From: Pseudomonas palleroniana
GTDB lineage: Bacteria; Pseudomonadota; Gammaproteobacteria; Pseudomonadales; Pseudomonadaceae
Assembly: GCF_003031675.1 (NCBI RefSeq)
Contig: NZ_PYWX01000012.1
Location: 47,084-111,083, forward strand
Length of the DNA stretch: 64,000 bases
Reading direction: 5' to 3'
Shown piece after piece: positions 1 through 7,057 of this stretch. Position 1 is the first letter of the stretch; each line of letters opens with the position of its first letter. The notes beneath the pieces are model-generated. The model had not been told where the DNA came from. It was given only the letters and a program-made list of their open reading frames with translations, and searched no databases. A program made the translations under genes and the position numbers.

Positions 1-827
1 GCCTGGGCCTCGGGCGTGGCGTCGTGGGTATCGATCGGTGGGTAGTTGTTGAGGATGCCGTTCTTGTCGTAGCAGGTCAGGTAGGTGGAAAAGCGGAACA
101 TCAACCCCTTGGCATTTTGCTGTTGCATCTGGGTTTGCAGGTTTTGCAGCAACGCTGAATTGCCGAGCACCCAGGACAGGTTTTCTTTCGGGAAGCAGGT
201 TTGCCAGGTGGTGGTGACGTAGGCCAGGCCGCCGAGGTTGGCCCAGTTGAAGTTGAGAAAGCGGTCGAGCATGCGGTGCTCGCGCTTGAGCGTCAGGCCA
301 CATTGGGCATTGCCCAACACCAGGCTGTCGAAGTACAGCGCGGTGAAGGTGTTCTGCCAAGGGCTCACATCGACGAAGCGCGCCGGTGAGTTCGGCGCAC
401 CGCCGAATGAGTTGCCGAGCAACTGAAAGCTCTGGTTGATCAGCGGGTCCTGGCTCACGTAGCCACCTTCCGGCAGCTCGCCGCCAGTGATCACCGATTG
501 CGTCTGGTTGTAGCTCACGGTGCCGCAGGCGTTGTCGCCGAACAGGTTCCATTCGCCGGGGATGGTCGGCGCGGCCAAATTCGCGGCATTACCCGGCACC
601 TGCATGACGTAGGCGGGCACCTGGGCCGGGGGCAGCGGCGTTATGGTCCAGGGCAGCAGAGTGCTGGCAGCGTTCCATGGCGTGATGTCGAAGTCTTTCA
701 GGAACCGCCAGTTCATCTGCATCTTCACCGCGTCGTAGAGCGGGAACATGTCATTGTTGTTGGCGGTCGGCGGGTTCCAGAACATATGGCCGCCGAGGTA
801 GATGCGCGGGAAATTCAATACGCTCAT
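1..827 (-). CDS. VioB-like N-terminal domain protein, 3'-partial
   Basis: The frame is open from an ATG at 827 to the window edge (about 275 residues, C-terminus missing). It starts 10 bases after the stop of the haem-motif gene, so it is the last visible gene of the ebo-type operon. The N-terminus reads MSVLNFPRIYLGG followed by PPTANN, which resembles my recollection of the start of VioB (MSILDFPRIHFRG, then PTANR), the haem enzyme that couples tryptophan-derived imines in violacein synthesis. No signal peptide or membrane segment is visible. VioB is far longer (about 1000 residues), so this may be a short relative of the N-terminal domain or a long enzyme continuing outside. The family link rests on this short match only. 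The enzymatic role is unknown. Confidence 0.6.
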   Translation of the reverse strand, partial: MSVLNFPRIYLGGHMFWNPPTANNNDMFPLYDAVKMQMNWRFLKDFDITPWNAASTLLPWTITPLPPAQVPAYVMQVPGNAANLAAPTIPGEWNLFGDNACGTVSYNQTQSVITGGELPEGGYVSQDPLINQSFQLLGNSFGGAPNSPARFVDVSPWQNTFTALYFDSLVLGNAQCGLTLKREHRMLDRFLNFNWANLGGLAYVTTTWQTCFPKENLSWVLGNSALLQNLQTQMQQQNAKGLMFRFSTYLTCYDKNGILNNYPPIDTHDATPEAQ

Positions 828-837
828 GTCAGGCTCC

Positions 838-1977
838 TTAACGTTGCCACTGGGCGCGTTTGAGCGACCAGACAAAATCCAGTTTGTGGTAACCAACAAA
901 GTCGGTGTCCGGTAGCGGGGCGGTGGGGTAGACGATGCCGCCGTCTTTGTTCAGGGCGAAATTGAAGTAGCCCTGCTTGGGCGAATACGCGGCGGTGCCA
1001 TGGCAGGCGAAACACGACGACTCGCTCTGGAACGCTGATTCCAACTGGGAGTTGGCGAGCAAGGTCGGGGTGGTCTTGGACTGCACGCCGATCAACTCAT
1101 ACTGCGCCAGTGTCGGGTACTGGGCCTGGAATGTGCTGTTGACCGGTTGCGCCGCCGGGGTTGGCCCGGTGCTGTTGGTCATCGGCGTGGGCGGGATTGC
1201 GTTGGTCACGGTGTACTTGCCGTTATTGCGGTTTTCGAAGGTGGTCCACACCCAGTCGGGATTGAGTTTGTTGATCACATGCAGGCCGCTCAGCGCGGCA
1301 TACCCCACCACATACTGCGTGCCTTGCTGGTAGTAGGCCTGGGCGATGTAGTAGCCGTCACTGGCCAGTTGCTGCTGGTAGCTTTGGTCGTTGCCGATCC
1401 ACAGCCAGGCGGCTTTGAGCTCCCAGGCAGTGGCGGGAAAATCAAGGTCGCTGGTCAGCGCGGCCTGGCCATTCACGTTGTAGACCTTCTGCTGCACGAT
1501 GTAATTGAAGGTGTCCTCGCCCATCAGCAGTTGGAAGCGCACCGCCTGGCCTTGTTCGGCGGCGGGTACCTGGCCGCCCATTTCCAGGATCAGCCCGTCC
1601 ACCTGCTGGGTGGCGTTGAGGTTGTGGAAGGTGCGATTCGGGTTCATACCCATCGCCTGGGCCTGGGTCAGTACGGCGGCAGGCGGCGCCACGCTCTGGT
1701 TGTAGGGTTGGGGCGCGGCGCCATTGGGCAGGTAGACCTGGTCGGAAGGTTTCAAGGTTTCCCATACCACATTCGGGCTCTGTGCAGCAGCCGGCTGATT
1801 CAGGCAGGCAAACCAGTTCCAGGCCAGGGTCTCGGGGCTTTGCACGAAGGTGGCCCGGGTCTGATCGAGGTTGCCTCCATACTGCAAAAAGTTCGTGCAG
1901 TCGAAGGGGTTGGTGTCTTGGGCATGGGCCAACCCGGCCAGTGCACTCAGGACTGTGATAGATAAGGCTCGCCGCAT
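838..1977 (-). CDS. exported CxxCH haem-motif (cytochrome c-like) protein
   Basis: This protein of 379 residues starts at ATG 1977, preceded by AAGGAG. It has a signal peptide (about residues 1-20, ending AHA|Q), so it should act in the periplasm. A single haem c attachment motif CFACH lies at residues 322-326, near the C-terminus, following SESS. The first 300 residues are rich in N, Q and aromatic residues and match no family I recognise. The gene start overlaps the end of eboF by 31 bases, and the VioB-like gene follows 10 bases after its stop, so the three are co-transcribed. A periplasmic redox step on an ebo-pathway product is a reasonable inference, in keeping with reports that ebo functions in moving a precursor to the periplasm. 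It could also be an electron-transfer partner of the next gene. Confidence 0.75.
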   Translation of the reverse strand: MRRALSITVLSALAGLAHAQDTNPFDCTNFLQYGGNLDQTRATFVQSPETLAWNWFACLNQPAAAQSPNVVWETLKPSDQVYLPNGAAPQPYNQSVAPPAAVLTQAQAMGMNPNRTFHNLNATQQVDGLILEMGGQVPAAEQGQAVRFQLLMGEDTFNYIVQQKVYNVNGQAALTSDLDFPATAWELKAAWLWIGNDQSYQQQLASDGYYIAQAYYQQGTQYVVGYAALSGLHVINKLNPDWVWTTFENRNNGKYTVTNAIPPTPMTNSTGPTPAAQPVNSTFQAQYPTLAQYELIGVQSKTTPTLLANSQLESAFQSESSCFACHGTAAYSPKQGYFNFALNKDGGIVYPTAPLPDTDFVGYHKLDFVWSLKRAQWQR

Positions 1978-3392
1978 GGAAGCTCCTTGGCTGTGGCCGG
2001 TTCGGTCTGTGGGCGCCCCAGGAAATGCTCCAGGAGCAGTTGCTTCACGGCCGTCGCCGCCAACCGTGGCGGTAACGACAGTGCGCAATCGGTGATCAGC
2101 AACGGGCCGTTCTGCGCGTTGCTCGGAAGGCGACCATGGCTGCCACGCACCAGTGAGGTGTCCAGCGGGATCAGGTCCATGTAGTAGCGAAAGCCGAGTT
2201 TTTTTTGCAGCAGGCGCCGCGCCACTTTCAGCGTGGGAAAGCGAATGGCCGGGTCGACAAACAGCTCCACCGGGTCGTAGCCGGGCTTGCGGTGAATGTC
2301 CACGGTACGCGCGAAGTCCGGTGCTTTGCGCTCGTCCAGCCAGTAGTAGTAATCGAACCAGCACCCGCTGGCGGCCACGGCCACCAGTTCGCCGCTGCGC
2401 GGATGGTCGAGCTGCCAGGCGTGTTGCTCGGCCTTATCCAGCACCTGTTCGATGCCGGGCTGGCGCTGCAGCAGGGCCTTGACCCGAGGAATGTCCTGGG
2501 CGCGTTTGACGTAGATATGTGCAATTTGATGGTCCGCCACCGCAAACGCCGGGCTGGCGCCAGGGTCGAGCAGTTCCCAGCCCAGGGACTGGCGCACCTG
2601 CAACAGACCTTCGTTGCGCAGGATGCGGTTGATCGACACCGATTGCTCGACCGCATCGATTCCATATTCCGAGAGCAGCATCACGGCGGCGCCCTGGGCC
2701 TGGGCAAAATCCAGCAGGCGCCCGACCTGGCTGTCGATGGCGCGAACTTCGGCGGCGATCGACGGATGCTCAGGCCCCACGCGTTGCAGGCTGTAATCCA
2801 GGTGGGGCAGGTAGATCAGTTGTAGATGTGGCCGGTTGATCTGGAATTCGGTGATGGCGCAATCAACGATCCAGCGGCTCGAGGCAATGCCCGCCGCCGG
2901 CCCCCAGAACCCTGGGAACGGGAACTCGCCGATCTGCTGCTCGATCTGCTCATGCAGCCCGGGTGGCGACGAATACAGGCCGAACTGTTTGCGCCCATCG
3001 GCCGGGTAGTGCGGGCGCGGGGTGATGGCGGCGTCCACGTCGGCATACATGTTGAACCACCAGAACAACTGGCTGCAGCGAAACCCCGGGATTTCGCGTT
3101 GGAGCGTGTGCCAGACCTTTTCCCCCTGGATCAGCCCATTGGGTTGCAGCCAGAAACGCACCTCGGCCTGGTCGCGAAAGTACCAGCCATTGCCGACGAT
3201 GCCATGCTGCGACGGCGGCGCGCCGGTGAGGATCGACGCCTGCACCGTCGAGGTGACGGCGGGGAATACCGGTTGCAAGTGAGCCAACTGGGCGGTCTTG
3301 AGCAACCGGTTGATGTGCGGTGTCGCCTCACCGAGCAGCGCAGGCGTCAGCCCTACCACGTTGATCAGCAGCAGCGGTTGCTCAGAAAGCAT
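1947..3392 (-). CDS. eboF: EboF-like nucleotide pyrophosphatase/alkaline-phosphatase superfamily protein
   Basis: This protein of 481 residues belongs to the type I phosphodiesterase/nucleotide pyrophosphatase fold. The start region (residues 7-15) leads into a probable nucleophile segment FPAVTSTVQ with Thr47/Thr49, followed by the typical TGAPPSQHGIVGN stretch. Later LPHLDYSLQRVGPEHP matches the metal-binding Asp-x3-5-His region. The usual SDHG metal motif reads SEYG, and the first Asp of the family is Asn11, so metal binding may differ from characterised members. There is no signal peptide. The ATG at 3392 overlaps the eboE end by 11 bases. Its place after eboE matches the ebo cluster, whose last member is this phosphatase type. 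The substrate is unknown. Confidence 0.82.
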   Translation of the reverse strand: MLSEQPLLLINVVGLTPALLGEATPHINRLLKTAQLAHLQPVFPAVTSTVQASILTGAPPSQHGIVGNGWYFRDQAEVRFWLQPNGLIQGEKVWHTLQREIPGFRCSQLFWWFNMYADVDAAITPRPHYPADGRKQFGLYSSPPGLHEQIEQQIGEFPFPGFWGPAAGIASSRWIVDCAITEFQINRPHLQLIYLPHLDYSLQRVGPEHPSIAAEVRAIDSQVGRLLDFAQAQGAAVMLLSEYGIDAVEQSVSINRILRNEGLLQVRQSLGWELLDPGASPAFAVADHQIAHIYVKRAQDIPRVKALLQRQPGIEQVLDKAEQHAWQLDHPRSGELVAVAASGCWFDYYYWLDERKAPDFARTVDIHRKPGYDPVELFVDPAIRFPTLKVARRLLQKKLGFRYYMDLIPLDTSLVRGSHGRLPSNAQNGPLLITDCALSLPPRLAATAVKQLLLEHFLGRPQTEPATAKELPCGEPYLSQS

Positions 3393-4602
3393 CGGCGTAG
3401 GCCTCCCGGCTATAGGCGTGCAACAGGCCGCGCTGGCGCAACTGGTCCTCGACCCAGTGCAGTTCGGCGACGATGCCTTCGAGCTGGGCCAGGGTGGTGG
3501 TGGGGCGCAGTTGAGCGGGCAGCACGCCCCAGCTGTAGGTCTCGACCTCCAATACCGGGTGAAACTCGACGTGGTCGGACAGGTAGTCGAAGGTCTGCGC
3601 CAGCGCCTCCTGGCTGCCGCTGAGTTCGGGCAGCAGCAGCCGTTCGCTGAACAGCGGTATATGGAAGTGAACGCGCAGCTCGCGAAACTCACTGCACTGC
3701 GCCAGGGCTGCGGGCAAGTCCGCCCAGGCCACGCGTCGACCCTGTGGGTCGAGAGCCTTCACCTGGTGCAGGTAGGTGGCCTCGGCAAAGCGGCCCAGGG
3801 TGTCGAGCACGTGTTCGCGTCGCGGATCATGCGGCGGCGGCAGGCGGCAGATCATCGCGTTGGACAGCTGGACCTTGCCCACCGTTACGCCTGCCTGGCG
3901 TAGCCGGTCCAGGGACTGGTAACAATCCTCGAACATGACCGCCTGGTGGCACACGTCGAAACACAGGGCCAGGTAGGCATGGTTCGGGTCCATCGCCTGC
4001 CGTCGCTGGAAAAACGCAATGGCCTGCTCGGTGTTTTCCAGCACGCAGTCCGGCTCCATCTCCAGGCAGAACACAATTTTCTTGCCGCTGTCCTGGTGCA
4101 ATTGGGCGAGTGCGGCGGTGAGTTGGCTGAGGTGCTCGTCGGCACGCGCTTGCAGCACCGTGCTCCAGGTGGCGGCATAGCCCAGCGGCACCGTGGATAT
4201 CACCCCTTGGCGGCAATCCGGCGGTAACGCCTGGGCCAGCAGGTACGCCAGGTCGAGGCTGTAGGCCAACCGCTGCGGGTCGGCCCAACTGGGCAGGTAG
4301 ACCTCGGCTTTCACCGCGCCCTGATGGAACTCGCCATAGGGGAAGCCATTCAAGGAGGTCAGGCGCAACCCGCTGTCTTGCAGCAACCCCAGGAATTCCT
4401 GGCGCGCCGCGGGTTGCTGCAACTGCCGGGCCGCGTGAGCGCAGATCCACAAACCACTGTCCTGCACGTCCAACCCGCGCAGGTTGCGCACGCCCCGGAA
4501 ATGTTCGGCGATCGAGGCCCTGAGTCCGGCCAGGTCGCGGGTCGGGTGCACATTGCTGCAATAGCCGACCTGAGTGGCCGTCCAACCGCCGATGTCGCTC
4601 AT
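3382..4602 (-). CDS. eboE: EboE-like sugar phosphate isomerase/epimerase (TIM barrel)
   Basis: This 406-residue protein of the xylose-isomerase-like TIM-barrel type starts at ATG 4602, which overlaps the eboB stop as ATGA, so translation is coupled. Barrel-type strands with acidic or His ligands are visible: LTSLNGFPYG, FCLEMEPD, LALCFDVCHQA, VQLSNAM, VHFHIPLF and LEVETYSW. The E, D-x-x-H, H and E residues in these segments fit the divalent-metal site of the family. The family isomerises or epimerises sugars or polyols; the substrate in ebo pathways is not known. It lies between the TatD-like and phosphatase genes exactly as in ebo operons. A longer start at 4647 would overlap eboB heavily and is less likely. 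Confidence 0.85.
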   Translation of the reverse strand: MSDIGGWTATQVGYCSNVHPTRDLAGLRASIAEHFRGVRNLRGLDVQDSGLWICAHAARQLQQPAARQEFLGLLQDSGLRLTSLNGFPYGEFHQGAVKAEVYLPSWADPQRLAYSLDLAYLLAQALPPDCRQGVISTVPLGYAATWSTVLQARADEHLSQLTAALAQLHQDSGKKIVFCLEMEPDCVLENTEQAIAFFQRRQAMDPNHAYLALCFDVCHQAVMFEDCYQSLDRLRQAGVTVGKVQLSNAMICRLPPPHDPRREHVLDTLGRFAEATYLHQVKALDPQGRRVAWADLPAALAQCSEFRELRVHFHIPLFSERLLLPELSGSQEALAQTFDYLSDHVEFHPVLEVETYSWGVLPAQLRPTTTLAQLEGIVAELHWVEDQLRQRGLLHAYSREAYADAF

Positions 4603-5483
4603 TTGACCACCGGCTCCTGGCCGCGCAGGGCCGAGTTGTCCTGCCATTGCTTGCGCTGGTCGATGGGCAGCGGTGTGCTGACCAGGGCCTTGTCCAACTG
4701 GCCGCTCTGGGCGAAGAAATCCACCGGGTTATGGAACAGCACCTGTTCGACCTGGGCCTGGCTGAAGCCCGCCGCCAACATCGCCTGGCCGGTCTTGGGC
4801 ACCTTCAGCGGGTCGCTGATGCCCCAGTCAGCGGCACTGTTGACCACCATTTTTTCCGTGCCGTATTCCTGGAGCAAGGCGACCATGCGCTGCTCCGACA
4901 TCTTGGTGTTGGGGTAGATGGAATGGCCGCGCCAGCAGTCGCTGTCGAGCACCAGGGGCAAGGTCAGTTCGTTGAGGTGGTCGATGATCACCAGGTGCTC
5001 GGCAATCCCCACTTCGCGGATCACCGCCAGGGTGCGCTTGGTGCCGCCGATCTTGTCGCGGTGGGGCGTGTGCACCAGCACCGGCAGGTTGAACTGCCTG
5101 GCCAGCTCCAGTTGCGCGGCGAGAAAACGGTCCTCTTCGGGGGTGATGTCGTCGTAGCCGATTTCACCGACGGCCACCACACCGTCTTTCACCAGGTAAC
5201 GCGGCAATATCTCCAGCACCTCATTGGCCACCGACAGGTCATTGGCCTCCTTGGGGTTCAGGCCAATGGTGCAGAAATGATGGATGCCGAACATGCTGGC
5301 GCGAAAGCGTTCCCAGCCGAGCAAGGTGTCGAAGTAGTCGATGAAACTGCCGACGCTGGTGCGTGCCTGGCCCTGCCAGAACGCCGGCTCGATCACCCCG
5401 GTAATCCCGGCGGCGGCCATGTTCTGGTAGTCGTCGGTGGTGCGGCTGACCATATGGATATGCGGATCGAAGTAGGTGGGCAT
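4599..5483 (-). CDS. eboB: EboB-like TatD family metal-dependent hydrolase
   Basis: This protein of 294 residues has an amidohydrolase-type TIM barrel. The metal-binding H-x-H is at residues 8-10 (DPHIHM). Further likely ligands are Glu in VGEIGYDD, His in VLVHTPHRD and VIIDHLNE, and Asp in NSAADWG. TatD relatives are metal-dependent nucleases or hydrolases, but the ebo member has no assigned substrate. It starts 24 bases after eboA and ends in an ATGA overlap with eboE. No export signal is visible, so it should be cytoplasmic. The assignment to EboB depends on family plus context. Confidence 0.85.
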   Translation of the reverse strand: MPTYFDPHIHMVSRTTDDYQNMAAAGITGVIEPAFWQGQARTSVGSFIDYFDTLLGWERFRASMFGIHHFCTIGLNPKEANDLSVANEVLEILPRYLVKDGVVAVGEIGYDDITPEEDRFLAAQLELARQFNLPVLVHTPHRDKIGGTKRTLAVIREVGIAEHLVIIDHLNELTLPLVLDSDCWRGHSIYPNTKMSEQRMVALLQEYGTEKMVVNSAADWGISDPLKVPKTGQAMLAAGFSQAQVEQVLFHNPVDFFAQSGQLDKALVSTPLPIDQRKQWQDNSALRGQEPVVK

Positions 5484-5507
5484 AGTGAATCCTCTTCAGG
5501 GAAAGTC

Positions 5508-6176
5508 TCAGTTCAGGTACGGGTGCCACTGCGGTGGCAGGTGTCGGCGTTGTTCCGGGTCCAGCAGGTGGAAGGCGATCACCTCGGGCAGGCCGGGCGA
5601 TATGGGACGGCCCGCGGCCTGTTGCTCTTGCATCAGGTCCAGGGCCAACTGATTGAACGTGGTGCTATGCCGTTGCTTGAGGCCGACCACACGCCCGACG
5701 TCCAGGCCCATGCCGAGTGCCTTGAGTACAAGCTGGTGAAAGGCCCGCTCGGGGTAATGGCGTGATGGGTAGGCGTTGTCGAGGGCCAGGGCGGCAAACA
5801 CCTGCGGGTTGCTGGTGCGTCCGGCCTGCAAGGCCAGCGCCAGGCACTGACCGTTGCTGTCGAGCCAGTCGAGGGCACCGAGCAGGGCGATTTTTTCCTG
5901 ATCGTCGCCCCACAGGAACCACTGGCGTAGCAGGGTTAAATGTTCGGCAATGGCGGCGGTTTCCAGCACCTGGCCCAGCAGCAGTGCACGCGCCAGGTCG
6001 ACCTCAGGGGCCGTCAAGTGACGCTTGCACTGGCTGCTCAACAATGCCGCCGTGGTGGCGTCCGGTTGTTGCGCGAGCGCGGCCTGCGCCTGGCACCACC
6101 ACAGCGCTTGGCTGTCGTGCAGTCGCTGGCTTAGGACTTGGCGCAGTTCGATAAGGCGATCCTGGCGCATGTTCAT
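5508..6176 (-). CDS. eboA: EboA-like protein of unknown function
   Basis: This protein of 222 residues is mostly helical and soluble, with many Leu/Ala/Gln and no recognised catalytic motif. The ATG at 6176 overlaps the eboC stop as ATGA; a second in-frame ATG lies at 6170. The segment WFLWGDDQEKIALLGALDWL followed by a conserved-looking DNAYPSRHYPE is the most distinctive part. EboA proteins have no known activity, and this one is identified mainly from being the only unassigned soluble gene between the UbiA-like and TatD-like genes of an otherwise complete ebo set. A scaffold or substrate-binding role is possible but not supported directly. Confidence 0.75.
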   Translation of the reverse strand: MNMRQDRLIELRQVLSQRLHDSQALWWCQAQAALAQQPDATTAALLSSQCKRHLTAPEVDLARALLLGQVLETAAIAEHLTLLRQWFLWGDDQEKIALLGALDWLDSNGQCLALALQAGRTSNPQVFAALALDNAYPSRHYPERAFHQLVLKALGMGLDVGRVVGLKQRHSTTFNQLALDLMQEQQAAGRPISPGLPEVIAFHLLDPEQRRHLPPQWHPYLN

Positions 6177-7057
6177 GTCGGCTTGATCCAACGCTGAAAG
6201 TGGGGAAGCAGGAAAAACACCAGCACACACAGCAGACTGCCCAACGGCTGGTCGGCCACGGCCAACACCAGCCCATCGAACAGCGGCAACGCCGCCAGGC
6301 CTGCGCCGATAAAAGCGCGCACCTGACGTTGTTGCGGGTTGGCCAGGTGCCTGCGGTAGTGCAGGCCCAACCAACCCAGCCAGAGCAGCAGCACCGGCCA
6401 GAACCACAGGTTGTTGGAGTAGATCGCCAAAGCCAGCGGGCTGAGCATCAGCAACAGCGGCAGGCGGCTGACCAGTTGGTTGCGGTGTTCCTGGCGAGCC
6501 AGGTAAGTCAGGCCGCTGATGTACACGCCCAGCAGCATTGCGCACAGCCAGATCGGCTCCGGCGGCAGTGCCAGGCTGGCTGCCGCCGTGAGGTACAGCG
6601 CCGAGCGGCACGCTCCCATCAGCCATACGCTGTGGGCGTATTTTTTGTGCAGCAGGTTGTAGCCGAAGATGCAGGCCAGCAGCAGCCCCACGCCGCCAAG
6701 CAGCCAGTGGGGCTGATCGATCAGGCGGCTCAGGCCCAGCACGGCCATGGCGGCGAGGATCAGCAGCAGCGCCGTGGCCAGGCCCACTTGCTGCCGGCTG
6801 GCCAGGCCCAGGGTGATGGGGCGCGGGTTGTGGTGTTGTCGATCCCAGTCGGCGTCCAGCCAGTCGTTCAACAGCATGCCGGCCAGGTACAACAGCGACA
6901 GCGTGCTCAGCAGCAACCCCCAGACCAGCGACGACGGCGGCGCCAACGCTCCGGCGCTGCTGGCGAGCAGGGCGGCAGCCAGCGTGTTGGTCCACACCGT
7001 GGGCAGGTTGGACACGCGACCCAGGGTCAACCAGGTTTTCAGGTTGGTCTGGCTCAT
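6173..7057 (-). CDS. eboC: EboC-like UbiA-family membrane prenyltransferase
   Basis: This integral membrane protein of 294 residues has about eight or nine hydrophobic helices. The first Asp-rich prenyl-diphosphate motif is clear: NDWLDADWD followed by Arg-Pro. The KKYAHS...G segment of UbiA proteins is also present. A second DxxxD motif is not obvious (the expected place reads ARQEHR). UbiA enzymes transfer an isoprenoid chain to an acceptor, so this gene implies a lipid-linked or prenylated intermediate in the ebo pathway. Coupled by ATGA overlaps to eboD upstream and eboA downstream. Confidence 0.87.
   Translation of the reverse strand: MSQTNLKTWLTLGRVSNLPTVWTNTLAAALLASSAGALAPPSSLVWGLLLSTLSLLYLAGMLLNDWLDADWDRQHHNPRPITLGLASRQQVGLATALLLILAAMAVLGLSRLIDQPHWLLGGVGLLLACIFGYNLLHKKYAHSVWLMGACRSALYLTAAASLALPPEPIWLCAMLLGVYISGLTYLARQEHRNQLVSRLPLLLMLSPLALAIYSNNLWFWPVLLLWLGWLGLHYRRHLANPQQRQVRAFIGAGLAALPLFDGLVLAVADQPLGSLLCVLVFFLLPHFQRWIKPT

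Noticed and set aside
5762..6154. Plus-strand open frame of 130 residues and many similar frames opposite the ebo, gcd and xyl genes
   Set aside because: These are shadows of strongly supported minus-strand genes, with low-complexity Arg/Ala/Gly/Gln-rich translations typical of high-GC antisense frames.
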